From NCBI GenBank assembly GCA_035760965.1, contig DASTRY010000011.1, positions 36,326 to 100,325 of the forward strand: DNA of 64,000 bases, in the 5' to 3' direction. This document shows, in pieces, positions 34,808 through 43,287 of the stretch. Source of the DNA: JADGHX01 sp035760965. GTDB taxonomy: Bacteria > Pseudomonadota > Gammaproteobacteria > Steroidobacterales > Steroidobacteraceae. The position numbers and the translations under genes are program-made. Each line of letters starts with the position of its first letter. Positions within the stretch are counted from its first letter, which is position 1. A model generated the notes under the pieces. It did no database searches. It was not told the origin of the DNA and saw nothing but the letters and a program-made list of their open reading frames with translations.

Positions 34808-35611
34808 ATGACTGCCTCCACCCCGCGCCCCGGGCCGCGCGAATTCCGCAAGCGGCTGCTCGCTCGCGAGCCGCTGATCGGCACCTTCTGCAAGACGCCC
34901 ACCTCGCACGCGGCCGAGATTCTCGGCGCGATCGGCTACGACTTCGCGATGTTCGACGAGGAGCACGCGCCCTGGACTCGCCAGACGCTCGAGGTCGGAC
35001 TGCTCGGCGCCCGTGCATTCGGCACCGCCGGGCTCGTGCGGATCTCGCGGCCGGATGCGAGCAGCATCCTGTCGGTGCTGGACGATGGCGCGATCGGTGT
35101 AATGGTTCCGCATGTCGCGACTGCGGAGAAAGCGCGCCAGATCGCCTCCTGGGCCCGGTACCGAGGCGGCACGCGCGGCTCGGGCGTCGGTCGCGGCGGC
35201 GACTATGGCGGCCGCCCCATCGATGCGCACTACGATGCGGCCGATGCCACCACCACCGTGATCGCCATGATCGAGGATCGCGAGGCGCTCGAGCACATCG
35301 ACGAAATCACCGCCGTCCCAGGCGTCGATGCGTATTTCATCGGGCGCGGCGACCTCGCGCTCTCGCTCAGCAACGCGACCGGGCCGGTCCCGAGCGTGGA
35401 CGAAGCCGTGCGCCTCATCGCGAAATCCGTGCACGCGCACGGCAAGATCCTGTGTGCCGTGACGCCGAACATGGCCGGGGACGATGCCAAGCAGATGATC
35501 GAGCTCGGCGTCACGGTCATGATCGTCGGCAACGATCAGTTCTTCATGCGATCGGGAGCTGCTGCGCAACTCGCGCAGTTCAATAGACTGATGCGACGCT
35601 CATCGAGCTGA
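34808..35611 (+). CDS. HpcH/HpaI-family class II aldolase
   Basis: The product has 267 residues of the HpcH/HpaI TIM-barrel family: PLIGTFCKTPTSHAAEILGA, then GYDFAMFDEEHAPW, MVPHVATAEKARQ, MIEDREALEHIDEI and VDAYFIGRGDLALSL. Metal-ligand candidates are the Glu in MIED and the Asp in GRGDLA. The family cleaves 2-keto-4-hydroxy acids to pyruvate or glyoxylate plus an aldehyde. The aldo/keto reductase nine bases downstream could reduce that aldehyde. The substrate is unknown. Confidence 0.85.
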   Translation: MTASTPRPGPREFRKRLLAREPLIGTFCKTPTSHAAEILGAIGYDFAMFDEEHAPWTRQTLEVGLLGARAFGTAGLVRISRPDASSILSVLDDGAIGVMVPHVATAEKARQIASWARYRGGTRGSGVGRGGDYGGRPIDAHYDAADATTTVIAMIEDREALEHIDEITAVPGVDAYFIGRGDLALSLSNATGPVPSVDEAVRLIAKSVHAHGKILCAVTPNMAGDDAKQMIELGVTVMIVGNDQFFMRSGAAAQLAQFNRLMRRSSS

Positions 35612-35620
35612 GACGCCAAT

Positions 35621-36625
35621 ATGGACTACCGCTATCTGGGCCGCAGCGCCCTGCAGGTTTCCCCTCTGTGCCTCGGCGCCATGATGTTCGGCGGTGCGAC
35701 CGACGAGCCGACCGCAAAGCGCATCATCGACAAGGCGCGCGACCAAGGCGTGAACTTCATCGACACGGCCGACGGCTACAACGACGGCAAGTCCGAGGAA
35801 GTCGTCGGGCGCGCGATTCGCGAGCATCGGCATCACTGGGTGCTCGCCACCAAGTTCGGCCATCGCGTGGGCACGGGTCCGAACGAAGGCGGGCAGTCGC
35901 GCAAGTGGATCTTTCAGGATGTCGAGAACAGCCTGCGCAAGCTCGGCACCGACTACATCGACCTGCTGTATTTCCACAAAGCCGACATCCATGCGCCGTT
36001 CGAGGAGCCGCTGCGCGCCATTCAGGATCTGATGACGCAAGGGAAAGTGCGCTACTACGGCGTCTCGAACTTCAAGGGCTGGCGAATCGCGGAAATCTGC
36101 CGGGCCGCCGACGCCGTCGGCATGGACCGCCCCGTGGCGAGTCAGCCGCTCTACAACATCGTCGATCGGTTGTGCGAGGTCGAACAGCTGCCTGCCGCCG
36201 GCCACTACGGTTTGGGCGTGGTGCCGTACAGCCCGCTCGCACGCGGCGTGTTGACGGGCAAGTACGTGAAGGACGCGCCGCCGCCCGAGGGCTCGCGCGT
36301 GGCGCGGGGAGACCCGCGCATCAAGCAGACCGAATGGCGACCGGAATCGTTGACCATCGCGCAGACCATCGCTCGGCACGCCGCCGCGAAGGGCATGAGC
36401 ACGGTGGCCTTCGCGCTGGCATGGGTGCTCCGCAATCGATACGTGAGCGCCGCGATTGCCGGCCCGCGCACCGAGGAGCAGTGGGACAGCTATCTGCCCG
36501 CGCTCGAGGCGCGACTCGGGCCCGAAGACGAAGCCTTCGTCGACAGCCTCGTGCCGCCCGGACACGCGTCGACGCCCGGCTACACCGACCCCGCCTATCC
36601 CGTCGAGGGCCGGCAGCTGCGCTGA
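35621..36625 (+). CDS. Aldo/keto reductase
   Basis: The product has 334 residues. The AKR barrel shows the catalytic set: Asp and Tyr in FIDTADGYNDGKSE, Lys in VLATKFGHRVG and His in LLYFHKADIHAP. The opening MDYRYLGRSALQVSPLCLGA and the later VVPYSPLARGVLTGKY are typical of the large AKR11/AKR12-like group. It reduces aldehydes or ketones with NADPH. It lies nine bases after the aldolase and forms a two-gene operon controlled through operator site E. Confidence 0.88.
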   Translation: MDYRYLGRSALQVSPLCLGAMMFGGATDEPTAKRIIDKARDQGVNFIDTADGYNDGKSEEVVGRAIREHRHHWVLATKFGHRVGTGPNEGGQSRKWIFQDVENSLRKLGTDYIDLLYFHKADIHAPFEEPLRAIQDLMTQGKVRYYGVSNFKGWRIAEICRAADAVGMDRPVASQPLYNIVDRLCEVEQLPAAGHYGLGVVPYSPLARGVLTGKYVKDAPPPEGSRVARGDPRIKQTEWRPESLTIAQTIARHAAAKGMSTVAFALAWVLRNRYVSAAIAGPRTEEQWDSYLPALEARLGPEDEAFVDSLVPPGHASTPGYTDPAYPVEGRQLR

Positions 36626-36693
36626 GCTGCGCAGCGCCGCTGCCCTGCCGGCGTCGCGACCCTGCCGGTGCAGCTGCCTGCCGGTGATACCGC

Positions 36694-36720
36694 CTACGCC
36701 TCCATCCCGAGGAGGCGTAG
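36694..36720. other. Ten-base inverted repeat at the 3' end of the DUF6282 gene
   Basis: CTACGCCTCC and GGAGGCGTAG form a perfect stem around a seven-base loop. The stem includes the TAG stop codon of the minus-strand gene. There is no T-run on either side, so a standard intrinsic terminator is not supported. It may protect mRNA ends between two convergent units. Confidence 0.4.
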
Positions 36721-37626
36721 CGGATTGAGCGAGATCATCTTGCGGATGTCCTCGTCCGAGTAGCCGAGCCCGATGCACACCTTGATCACGTTGCGGAAGC
36801 CGATCACCGGGTGATCGATGCCCTTCTGACCGAGGTCGGAAGCGAGGATCGTGCGCTCGACGGTGCCTGCCTTGATCAGCTCGTCGAGCTCGTTCGGCGG
36901 CAACGGATCGCGCTTGCTGACCTTGACGAACATGCAGAGCGAATGCTCGATGTACGCACCCATGTCGACGAGCTTGCGGATGTCCTCGAGCGAAGCATCC
37001 ACGATGAAGCTCGGGTGATTCACCAGCAGCCGCCGCACGCCGCGCTTCTTCGCTTCCTCGAACACCGGAAAGATCTCTGAAATGTGCAGATGACCGCCCG
37101 AGAGGATGACGTCGTTCGCCGCGACGATGTCGAGGATCTCCTTCACCTCGTCCTTCACCTTGCCGTTCGCATCGAGCGGCGTCAGCGGATCGAACGGCAT
37201 CATCTTCTTCGTCGTGTGCGGAAAACCCGCTTTGACTCCGAAGGGCGAGTCGCAGTGGTTCTTCGAGGAGAAGGTCGGCATCCACACGAGCTTCGCGCCG
37301 AGTGCAATCCCGTGATCGACCGCGAACTTGTTGAAGCCTCCGACCGCATTGTTGAGCGGCACCCCGGAAAACAGCGTGACCTTCAGGTGCCCGTAGGCCT
37401 GGTTCAGCAGCTCGGTGATCGGCGTCGCGGAATAGTAGTGATCCTTGATCAACATCGCGCGGAACCCGGCTGCGGCCGCCTCCTGCAGCGCCTCGATGTG
37501 ATTGAAATCGCGGGGCATGACCGACGGACCCGAGTGGCAGTGCAGGTCCACCGCGCCGACGAGCAGACGCGAGACACGGTCCTCCAGCGACTCATCGCCG
37601 GCAGTGGGTTTCAGATTCGCAGCCAT
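36694..37626 (-). CDS. DUF6282-type amidohydrolase-fold protein, copy 3 (cytosolic)
   Basis: The product has 310 residues and is close to copy 1, sharing DLHCHSGPSVMPR and GHLHISEI. Candidate ligands are H29 and H31 (HCH), K61 (IKDHYYS), H169/H171, H194 (LLVNHPS) and D254 (LASDLGQ). Relative to copy 1 it has an extra loop after residue 120 (GVKAGFPHTTKKMMPFDP). It starts three bases after an MFS transporter gene on the same strand, which repeats the carrier/DUF6282 neighbourhood of copy 1. The reaction is unknown. Confidence 0.78.
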   Translation of the reverse strand: MAANLKPTAGDESLEDRVSRLLVGAVDLHCHSGPSVMPRDFNHIEALQEAAAAGFRAMLIKDHYYSATPITELLNQAYGHLKVTLFSGVPLNNAVGGFNKFAVDHGIALGAKLVWMPTFSSKNHCDSPFGVKAGFPHTTKKMMPFDPLTPLDANGKVKDEVKEILDIVAANDVILSGGHLHISEIFPVFEEAKKRGVRRLLVNHPSFIVDASLEDIRKLVDMGAYIEHSLCMFVKVSKRDPLPPNELDELIKAGTVERTILASDLGQKGIDHPVIGFRNVIKVCIGLGYSDEDIRKMISLNPLRLLGMEA

Positions 37627-37629
37627 TCG

Positions 37630-38988
37630 CTAGTCTCCTGCCTCGACCCTTTGACGATAGAGCCGCCCGTAAGGGGCGGCCGCCTTCCAGATGAAGAATG
37701 CGGCGAGCGGACCGAGCACCAGCCGAAAGCCCGACAGCACGTAGCGCAGGTCCGCTTCCGAGTGCGCCACATAGTCGGTGACCAGCGCGACGAGCGTCGG
37801 GCCGAGCGATCCGGCAATGGCATTCATCATGATGAAATACATGACGTTGATCTGGCCGCGCATCTCGTTCGGCGTGGCGATGTTGAGCGCGGCGTTGTAC
37901 GCGGGGCCGCCCATCACGCTCAAAAAGCCGGCGACCGCGTTGCAGCCGAGGGCGAGCCATGGAGTCGGCATCAACGGTGCGATCACGAAGAGCGGCACCG
38001 GCAGGGACTGCGCCAGAAACAATACGCGCAGATTCGCATCGTCGTAACGCTTGCCGAGGAGCTCCGCGAGACGCGCGCCTGCGAACAGGCCGAGTGTCGA
38101 GCACGCGAGCGTGAACAGCCCGAGCAGCGGACCGATGACGGCCGGACCCCACCCGTAAGTGCGCTCGTAGAAGGCCGGCATCCATGCATTCAGGCCGTAG
38201 TTCTGAAAGGACATGAGCAGCACGCCGATGATCAACGGCAAGTGCAGCGCGCGCTGACCCACGACGAAGCCGAAGACCTCACGCAGAGGATATCCGCCCG
38301 GCTTGCTGCCACCCTTGCGAGGCGGCTCCGGAACGGTCGTGTAGAAGATCGCGGCGACGAGCAGTCCCGGGATGCCCACCATCATGAACACGAGCTGCCA
38401 GTTGTAGATCCGGCCGAGGCCGGGCACGTCGATCGGGGCCACACTCGCGAGCAGACCGATCAGCACGCCGCCGATCACCAGCGACAGCGCCTGTCCGCCG
38501 AGGAATCCGGAGTTGTAGATGGCGTACGCGCGAGGCAAGCGCTCGCGCGGGACGGCGTCGGCGATCATCGAGAGGCTCGCAGGACCGCAACCGGACTCGC
38601 TGCCGCCGATGACCGCTCGGGCACAGAAGAAAGCCCAGAAACTCTGCGCCACGCCGCACAGCGCGGTCGCGGTGCTCCAGACGGCGAGGCAGCCGGAGAT
38701 GACGCTCTTGCGGATGCCGCGATCGGCCATGCGCGAGAGCGGCGGTCCGGCCACGACGTAGAAGAACGTGAAAGCGAAGCCGAGCAGGATGCTGACCTCG
38801 GTGTCGCTCAGCCCGAAATCCCGCTTCATGGGCTGCACGAAGAGCGCCAGGATGCCGCGATCCACCTGGGACATGATCGCGACGATGCCCGTCATGTACA
38901 CGGTGTACCAACCGCGTCGGGCCATCGTGCTCGCCGCGCCGACCGCCTCGGCGGGCGCCTTGATCGCACTGACGTCGCTGCCGCTCAC
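37630..38988 (-). CDS. MFS transporter, spinster-like type, copy 1
   Basis: The product has 452 residues from GTG 38988, chosen because GGAGG lies nine bases before it. Upstream ATGs at 39057 and 39069 lack this and sit on or near operator site F. Twelve membrane helices are expected. The motif SRMADRGIRKSVISGCLAVW matches MFS loop 2-3, and MSQVDRGILALFVQPMKRDF is the helix 1 region typical of spinster-like bacterial carriers. It forms an operon with DUF6282 copy 3, which may act on the imported compound. The substrate is unknown. Confidence 0.85.
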   Translation of the reverse strand: MSGSDVSAIKAPAEAVGAASTMARRGWYTVYMTGIVAIMSQVDRGILALFVQPMKRDFGLSDTEVSILLGFAFTFFYVVAGPPLSRMADRGIRKSVISGCLAVWSTATALCGVAQSFWAFFCARAVIGGSESGCGPASLSMIADAVPRERLPRAYAIYNSGFLGGQALSLVIGGVLIGLLASVAPIDVPGLGRIYNWQLVFMMVGIPGLLVAAIFYTTVPEPPRKGGSKPGGYPLREVFGFVVGQRALHLPLIIGVLLMSFQNYGLNAWMPAFYERTYGWGPAVIGPLLGLFTLACSTLGLFAGARLAELLGKRYDDANLRVLFLAQSLPVPLFVIAPLMPTPWLALGCNAVAGFLSVMGGPAYNAALNIATPNEMRGQINVMYFIMMNAIAGSLGPTLVALVTDYVAHSEADLRYVLSGFRLVLGPLAAFFIWKAAAPYGRLYRQRVEAGD

Positions 38989-39066
38989 ACGGATCGTCCT
39001 CCCCGTCCCCCTCGCACCCTCGGTTGTTCTCGCTTGCGCGGCCGCGGCGAGCGCCATGCCCAAAAA

Positions 39067-39080
39067 CATAACATGATAAC
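39067..39080 (-). promoter_or_regulatory. Recurrent GTTAWC-type operator, site F
   Basis: On the minus strand this reads GTTATCATGTTATG. It lies 78 bases upstream of the preferred MFS start at 38988 and is followed on the minus strand by an A/T-rich stretch. Confidence 0.55.
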
Positions 39081-39150
39081 TATATCTCCGCAGGGGTGCT
39101 GTCAAGGAGCCGGCCGTGGCGTCCGGCCTGCGGAGGTGACGTGCGCGCAG

Positions 39151-40074
39151 CTATACGGGCTTCTCGCCCGCAACGGTCGTGCGGTAGAGCTCGCGCCGGT
39201 GACCCTGATAGTCGTTGTACGCCTGATGCACGCACAGGCGGTTGTCCCACAGCACGAGCATGTCGGGCTCCCAGCGCAGACGGCATGTGAAGGCCGGCTG
39301 CGTGATGTGCTCGCTCAAAAAGCGAATGATCGGCTCCGACTCCTCCGCCGGCATGCCCTCGATGCCGATGCCGTACGAGGAGTCGAGATAGAGCGCCTTC
39401 TCACCAGTCACCGGATGCGTGCGCACGAGCGGATGCACGCTGCCGCGAATCTTGCGGCGCAGGTCTTCCGACAGAGTGTCGGACTCGCGTGTCGCCGCCA
39501 GGCGTCCGATGGGACTGTCACTGAGCTCCACTGCATCTTGCGCGGCCTTGAGGACATCGCGCAGCGAGAAGCGCACTTTTAGCCCGTCTATCATGCTGCG
39601 ATACGTATCGCTCAGCAGCGCATACGCGAGCGCCGAGTTGGCCCACATCGTGTCGCCGCCGAAAGGCGGGACTTCGACCGATCTCAGCACCGTGATCGCC
39701 GGCGGCTCGGGAAGGAACGGCGAATCGGTGTGCCAGCCCTCTCCGAAGACCATTTTCGAGGCGTCGTCCGCCTCTTTGATCAACGGGTGTACGTTGCGAT
39801 GGCCCGGAACGCCCTGCGTGTACGCGTCCTCCGCGAACGAGCCGAACAGCAGGCTGAACGCTTCGTGCTGGGCGTGCGTGAGCTTCTGGCGGCGGAAGAA
39901 AATCATCTTGTGCCGAAACAGCGCGTGCCGGATTTCCTCGGCCTGCTCGCTCGAGACCCGCGTCACGTCCACCCCGCAGATCTCCGCTCCCATCGCCGCA
40001 GCCAGCGGCCGCGCCTCGATGTGCTCGTAGCGCGCAGGGTAGTTGTCGAACTTGCCGGTGGGATGAAGTCGCAT
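39151..40074 (-). CDS. TauD/TfdA-family Fe(II)/2-oxoglutarate dioxygenase
   Basis: The product has 307 residues. The iron triad is H115 and D117 (GWHTDSPF) with H283 (CVHQAYNDYQGHRREL). The 2-oxoglutarate-binding Arg is R293 or R294. Family members hydroxylate taurine, 2,4-D, aryloxyalkanoates or sulfate esters, often leading to side-chain or ether cleavage. That would suit removal of an ether- or ester-linked group here, but the substrate is not readable. It is preceded by a perfect 24-base palindrome and followed on the same strand by its own 3' flank only. Confidence 0.88.
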   Translation of the reverse strand: MRLHPTGKFDNYPARYEHIEARPLAAAMGAEICGVDVTRVSSEQAEEIRHALFRHKMIFFRRQKLTHAQHEAFSLLFGSFAEDAYTQGVPGHRNVHPLIKEADDASKMVFGEGWHTDSPFLPEPPAITVLRSVEVPPFGGDTMWANSALAYALLSDTYRSMIDGLKVRFSLRDVLKAAQDAVELSDSPIGRLAATRESDTLSEDLRRKIRGSVHPLVRTHPVTGEKALYLDSSYGIGIEGMPAEESEPIIRFLSEHITQPAFTCRLRWEPDMLVLWDNRLCVHQAYNDYQGHRRELYRTTVAGEKPV

Positions 40075-40110
40075 CGCGCCGCCTCGACATGCGCCGCGAG
40101 GCGCATGCAG

Positions 40111-40134
40111 CTATACTGAACATGTTCAGTATAG
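40111..40134. promoter_or_regulatory. Perfect 24-base palindrome upstream of the TauD-like gene
   Basis: Each 12-base arm reads CTATACTGAACA, and the centre is CATG. It lies 37 bases upstream of the TauD-like start at 40074 and after the IclR stop. The half-site GTTCAGTATAG recurs exactly at 41015, upstream of the IclR gene itself. The IclR product is therefore the likely ligand. The core TGAACATGTTCA resembles, but is distinct from, the GTTAWC-type sites. Confidence 0.65.
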
Positions 40135-40194
40135 CTTCGCCGCCGGAGCGGCCGAGCGTCAAGGCAGGTGCGTCCGGGCGGCGCGCCGCGCGGG

Positions 40195-40974
40195 TCAGTC
40201 GGTGCTGATCAACATCGCTCCGACGCTCGCGGTCTGCAGCGCCAGATTGATGAGGTCGGCCTTGCTCCGGTGCGGGCGATCGGTGCGATAGAGCAACGTG
40301 AGCACGTAGCGCAGCGCCCTGCGCTGGTCGAACACCGGTGCGGCAATCGCCGCAAAACCGGAGATGCTCACGCCTGTATCGAACACGACGGGATCCGCCT
40401 CAGCGACGCCACGGGCGCGGACGGCTTCGGCCCGCGCCTCGAGCTCGCGGACTCGCTTGCGCCGCGCCGCCGCCGACAGGCCCGCCGCCTTCAACTCCGC
40501 CTCGAGGTGCTTCCAGACGAGCTTCTGGGGACCGAACGCGAGAAAGACGGCGCCGGTCGCCGTGCTCGCGAGCGAGCCGCCACCGCCGATGCGCCAGTGG
40601 AGCGGATGAGGCTCGCCGCCATCCTCTGCGGCCACGATGACTATGCCGCTCTCTTCCCAGCTGCAGAGGAGCACGAGGGTCCGCGTCTCCCGCTGCAGCG
40701 TGCGGATCGCATCGGTCACGACTTCTTTCGGATCGATCCGCTGCAGAGCGCGCATGCCGAGATGGATGGCGTACGGCCCGAGCGAATAGAAGCCGGTCTC
40801 CGGGTGCTGCGCGACGAGCCCGGTTTCGATGAGACTGATCAGATACATGCGCGCTTTGCTCGGCGACATGTTCGCCGCCGTGGCCAGCGCTTTCAGCGCG
40901 AGCGGCCGATCGGCGTCGCTGATCGACCGCAGCAGCCGGAATCCGAGCGAGATCGACTGGATACCTTTCGCCAA
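40195..40974 (-). CDS. IclR-family transcriptional regulator, copy 2
   Basis: The product has 259 residues. The winged helix is GFRLLRSISDADRPLALKAL and ATAANMSPSKARMYLISLIE. The effector domain carries LASTATGAVFLAF and GFAAIAAPVFDQRRALRYVL. The protein lies 120 bases upstream of the TauD-like gene on the same strand. It probably regulates both that gene and itself through the palindrome at 40111 and its half-site at 41015. It is about 30-35% similar by eye to the IclR protein at 2405. Confidence 0.9.
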   Translation of the reverse strand: MAKGIQSISLGFRLLRSISDADRPLALKALATAANMSPSKARMYLISLIETGLVAQHPETGFYSLGPYAIHLGMRALQRIDPKEVVTDAIRTLQRETRTLVLLCSWEESGIVIVAAEDGGEPHPLHWRIGGGGSLASTATGAVFLAFGPQKLVWKHLEAELKAAGLSAAARRKRVRELEARAEAVRARGVAEADPVVFDTGVSISGFAAIAAPVFDQRRALRYVLTLLYRTDRPHRSKADLINLALQTASVGAMLISTD

Positions 40975-41014
40975 TGTGAGCTCCCACTGCCGCGACGGAG
41001 CGCGCGGCAGTGGC

Positions 41015-41025
41015 GTTCAGTATAG
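41015..41025 (+). promoter_or_regulatory. Half-site of the IclR palindrome in the IclR promoter
   Basis: GTTCAGTATAG here is identical to the right arm of the palindrome at 40111. It is 41 bases upstream of the IclR start at 40974, consistent with autoregulation. Confidence 0.5.
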
Positions 41026-41051
41026 TTGAATGAATCCAGCGAACAGAGGGG

Positions 41052-41960
41052 TCAGCGGCGATCCGGCCGGCGCGTCCAGGGCGAGCGCTGGTAGTACGGC
41101 GCGCCGATGAAGGTCGCCTCGACGTCGACGATCATGTCGTTCTTGACTTTGAACATCTCGAGGAACGCCCAGGTGTGCGGCTCGCGAAAGACGGAGCGCT
41201 GCTTGGTGCCGTCCGTCAGGGTGTACTCGTCGAGCACGCCTTTGTGATCGATGAACCCGCGGCACATGACGATGCCGCGCTCCTCGTCCACGAGAAAGGG
41301 ATCGCGGTCGCGCACCCGCTCGTTGAAGCGGTAGCGGCCGGACTTGAAGCCCTGCTCGATGTGGGTGAACTTCAGTCCGTTCTCCAGTCGCACGGCGTCC
41401 GGCGCGAACCGCGTATTGCGGATCTCGCCATCGTTCTTCTGAAGCGTGTCGAAGTAGCCCATCGCGAGCGCGATCGCCTTCTCACGCGAGACGCGCTCGG
41501 CGGGCGGCACCACGTCCGCAACGCCCGGCTCGTGCTGGAATGTGTCGATGTCCCCGATCGGCGTGGGCGGGCCGCTGAGATTGCGACGCGTGGAGATCAT
41601 GTGCTCCACCTCGTTGATCTTGCCCCCTTGCACGTGCAGGCGAACTGCGAGGAATCCCGGCGTGTCGTTCTGGAATATGGACGTGTAGATGCCGATGTTG
41701 CCCGTCTTCGGGTCGGAGAGGGTCAGCGGCGGCCCCACTTCGCGCGTCACCGTGTCCCACGTGCCGTCGGGGAACTCCATCTCGACGTTGTTCTCCGTGA
41801 AGCGCACCTTGCGCGCGAACGGCGCAAGCGAGCGGTCGTGCTTCACATACGCGGCACGATACTGATCGGCGATCTTTTCGAGACATGCCTTGTCACATCG
41901 CGCGGCCAGTGCAGCCGGCGCGAGCACGATACAGGCGAGCAGAACGATGAGCCTCGACAT
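41052..41960 (-). CDS. Exported protein with SnoaL/NTF2-like character
   Basis: The product has 302 residues with a clear signal peptide (MSRLIVLLACIVLAPAALA, cleavage before ARC) and an early Cys pair (RCDKAC) that could form a disulfide. Two segments look like NTF2-type repeats: KIADQYRAAYVKHDRSLAPF near residue 30 and KAIALAMGYFDTLQKNDGEI near 165, each followed by a beta-rich stretch. The middle has PGFLAVRLHVQGGKINEVEH. The function is unknown. Its 3' end lies 77 bases from the IclR start. It could be a periplasmic isomerase or binding protein. Confidence 0.7.
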   Translation of the reverse strand: MSRLIVLLACIVLAPAALAARCDKACLEKIADQYRAAYVKHDRSLAPFARKVRFTENNVEMEFPDGTWDTVTREVGPPLTLSDPKTGNIGIYTSIFQNDTPGFLAVRLHVQGGKINEVEHMISTRRNLSGPPTPIGDIDTFQHEPGVADVVPPAERVSREKAIALAMGYFDTLQKNDGEIRNTRFAPDAVRLENGLKFTHIEQGFKSGRYRFNERVRDRDPFLVDEERGIVMCRGFIDHKGVLDEYTLTDGTKQRSVFREPHTWAFLEMFKVKNDMIVDVEATFIGAPYYQRSPWTRRPDRR

Positions 41961-42137
41961 CCTCTTTCCTCTTCACCCGTGCGGGGTAATGCGGCCCGAG
42001 CCGAACGCGGCGCCGACAGTATCAAAATAGACCGCGTCGGACGGCAAGCCGACGCTTGCCCGCGCGCGCGGTGGATACGGCGCTGGTCGGGTCCGCAGCT
42101 GCTATAGCCGGCCGCCGGTCGCACAGCGGTCGGGCTC

Positions 42138-42629
42138 TTATTGTGGCTGACGGACGGACTCGTCGAGGTCAGCGGGAGGGTCGACGGGCTCCCCGTCCCC
42201 TTCACCCTCGCTCGGCAGCAGCACGTAGTCGATTCGGCTCTGCTCACTGGCGCGCGCGGGATCCGCAAACGCGGCGATGTAGTCGACGATGCCGGCGCGC
42301 GTCGCACCGTCGGGCGTCTGCCGAGGTACCGGAGCGCGCGCCCATCTCGCACGCGCCGCGTTCGGCGCATCACTCGGAATCAACCGCGGCGGCGGGCCCG
42401 CCGGCACGAGCACCTCGAGATGCGTCTTCTTCGGCTTGTTGAGCAAACGAACGCGAGGCTCGCGCGGACCGCTGTTGGCCCAGCCGGCCATCAACCCCAC
42501 GAGGCAGCCCATCACAAGCAGCGTCAGCACTCTCCTGTCGAACAACACTGCCCAGGCCGCAGCGCCGGCGCTTTTCGAGCAGCCCGCGATATCAGGTATT
42601 GCCGTCGATACAACCGGCGCCGGCGTCAT
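42138..42629 (-). CDS. Hypothetical single-pass membrane protein
   Basis: The product has 163 residues from ATG 42629; an ATG at 42746 would add 39 residues. One strong membrane helix is seen (VLTLLVMGCLVGLMAGWA), followed by a basic stretch (RLLNKPKKTH) and a Pro/Ala-rich, acidic C-terminus. No family is recognised, and there is no strong ribosome site at either start. It may still be a non-coding frame in GC-rich DNA. It is divergent from the peptide/radical SAM pair, so it could belong to that unit as a membrane partner. Confidence 0.4.
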   Translation of the reverse strand: MTPAPVVSTAIPDIAGCSKSAGAAAWAVLFDRRVLTLLVMGCLVGLMAGWANSGPREPRVRLLNKPKKTHLEVLVPAGPPPRLIPSDAPNAARARWARAPVPRQTPDGATRAGIVDYIAAFADPARASEQSRIDYVLLPSEGEGDGEPVDPPADLDESVRQPQ

Positions 42630-42999
42630 CTGCGCTTGCGCGACCGCTGTACTAGTAGGCACGCCCCAGAGCGCGCAGCACGCGCACAGAACGTGCAGTG
42701 GAGCTTGCGACGTCGGCGCCCGGCCGAACCCGAATGGCGTTCGCATGATCCCCGTCCCCGTTCGTCCAGGCGTTATGCAACCCGGAATTCTGCGAGCGGT
42801 ACGGACGAGCGGGTACCTCTGGATTCATCTCGTTCCGACATTCGGGAGGGCGTGTGCGCAACATGACGTTCGTTGGAGACAGGTGGCCGTCGGCAGCGGA
42901 AAAGGTGTAGGCGCGCCGATCTGTCAACGCGCTGACAGTTCTCCGGCAGCCGCGGCGCTAGCTTCGCTCCGTTCACACATTCAATCGGAGGGAGCATTC
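42630..42999. other. Gap upstream of the peptide gene, regulatory DNA only
   Basis: I see no convincing gene between the small membrane protein start and the peptide start. The gap holds the inverted repeat at 42921 and lies between divergent units, so it probably contains promoters for both. Open frames crossing it lack family similarity. Confidence 0.5.
42921..42938. promoter_or_regulatory. Inverted repeat upstream of the peptide gene
   Basis: CTGTCA-ACGCGC-TGACAG is a perfect six-base inverted repeat with a six-base spacer, 62 bases before the peptide start at 43000. It could be an operator controlling the peptide/radical SAM unit. Confidence 0.4.
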
Positions 43000-43278
43000 A
43001 TGACGATCGAAAACAAGCCCACCGGCGCAGTGGCACTGGCGTTCGCCGCCGCGCTCCTGGCCGCACCACTCGCCAGCAACGCGATGCCAACAGATGATCC
43101 GGGCCAGCGGACCGCATCTGGGGCGATCTCCGATGAGATTCAGCCCTCCCCGGCAGCGCTGCAGCATCTGGAGCAAACGGCGAGCACGATGATCTGGGCC
43201 CTGCCCATTCCGCCTCGATGGATCGAGCTGTGGCCGGAAGTCACGCACGTCGAGTCGATTCCACCCCGGAGGCCGTAA
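43000..43278 (+). CDS. Short Sec-signal-like peptide, candidate RiPP precursor
   Basis: The product has 92 residues from ATG 43000, with a strong GGAGGGAG ribosome site about seven bases before it. Residues 10-28 (AVALAFAAALLAAPLASNA) form a hydrophobic signal-like segment ending in an AxA-like site. A polar linker follows. The last 30 residues are rich in Trp and Pro, with W66, W74 and W78, and include MIWALPIPPRWIELWPEV. A radical SAM protein gene starts 65 bases later on the same strand. Small size, position and an aromatic-rich tail suggest a modified-peptide precursor; modification is not demonstrated. It could instead be a small secreted protein. Confidence 0.6.
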   Translation: MTIENKPTGAVALAFAAALLAAPLASNAMPTDDPGQRTASGAISDEIQPSPAALQHLEQTASTMIWALPIPPRWIELWPEVTHVESIPPRRP

Positions 43279-43287
43279 ACGGCCCTT

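Noticed and set aside
36640..36680. Three nearby CTGCCGG repeats
   Set aside because: They are short, irregular and in GC-rich non-coding DNA between two stops. They do not form a CRISPR or REP element.
37084..39582. An 832-codon open frame on the plus strand
   Set aside because: It runs antisense through DUF6282 copy 3, the MFS carrier and the TauD-like gene. It has no domain or plausible start.
42289..42999. Upstream extension of the peptide frame
   Set aside because: The extension has no similarity or ribosome site, crosses a promoter gap and opposes another frame. The strong ribosome site at 43000 defines the start.
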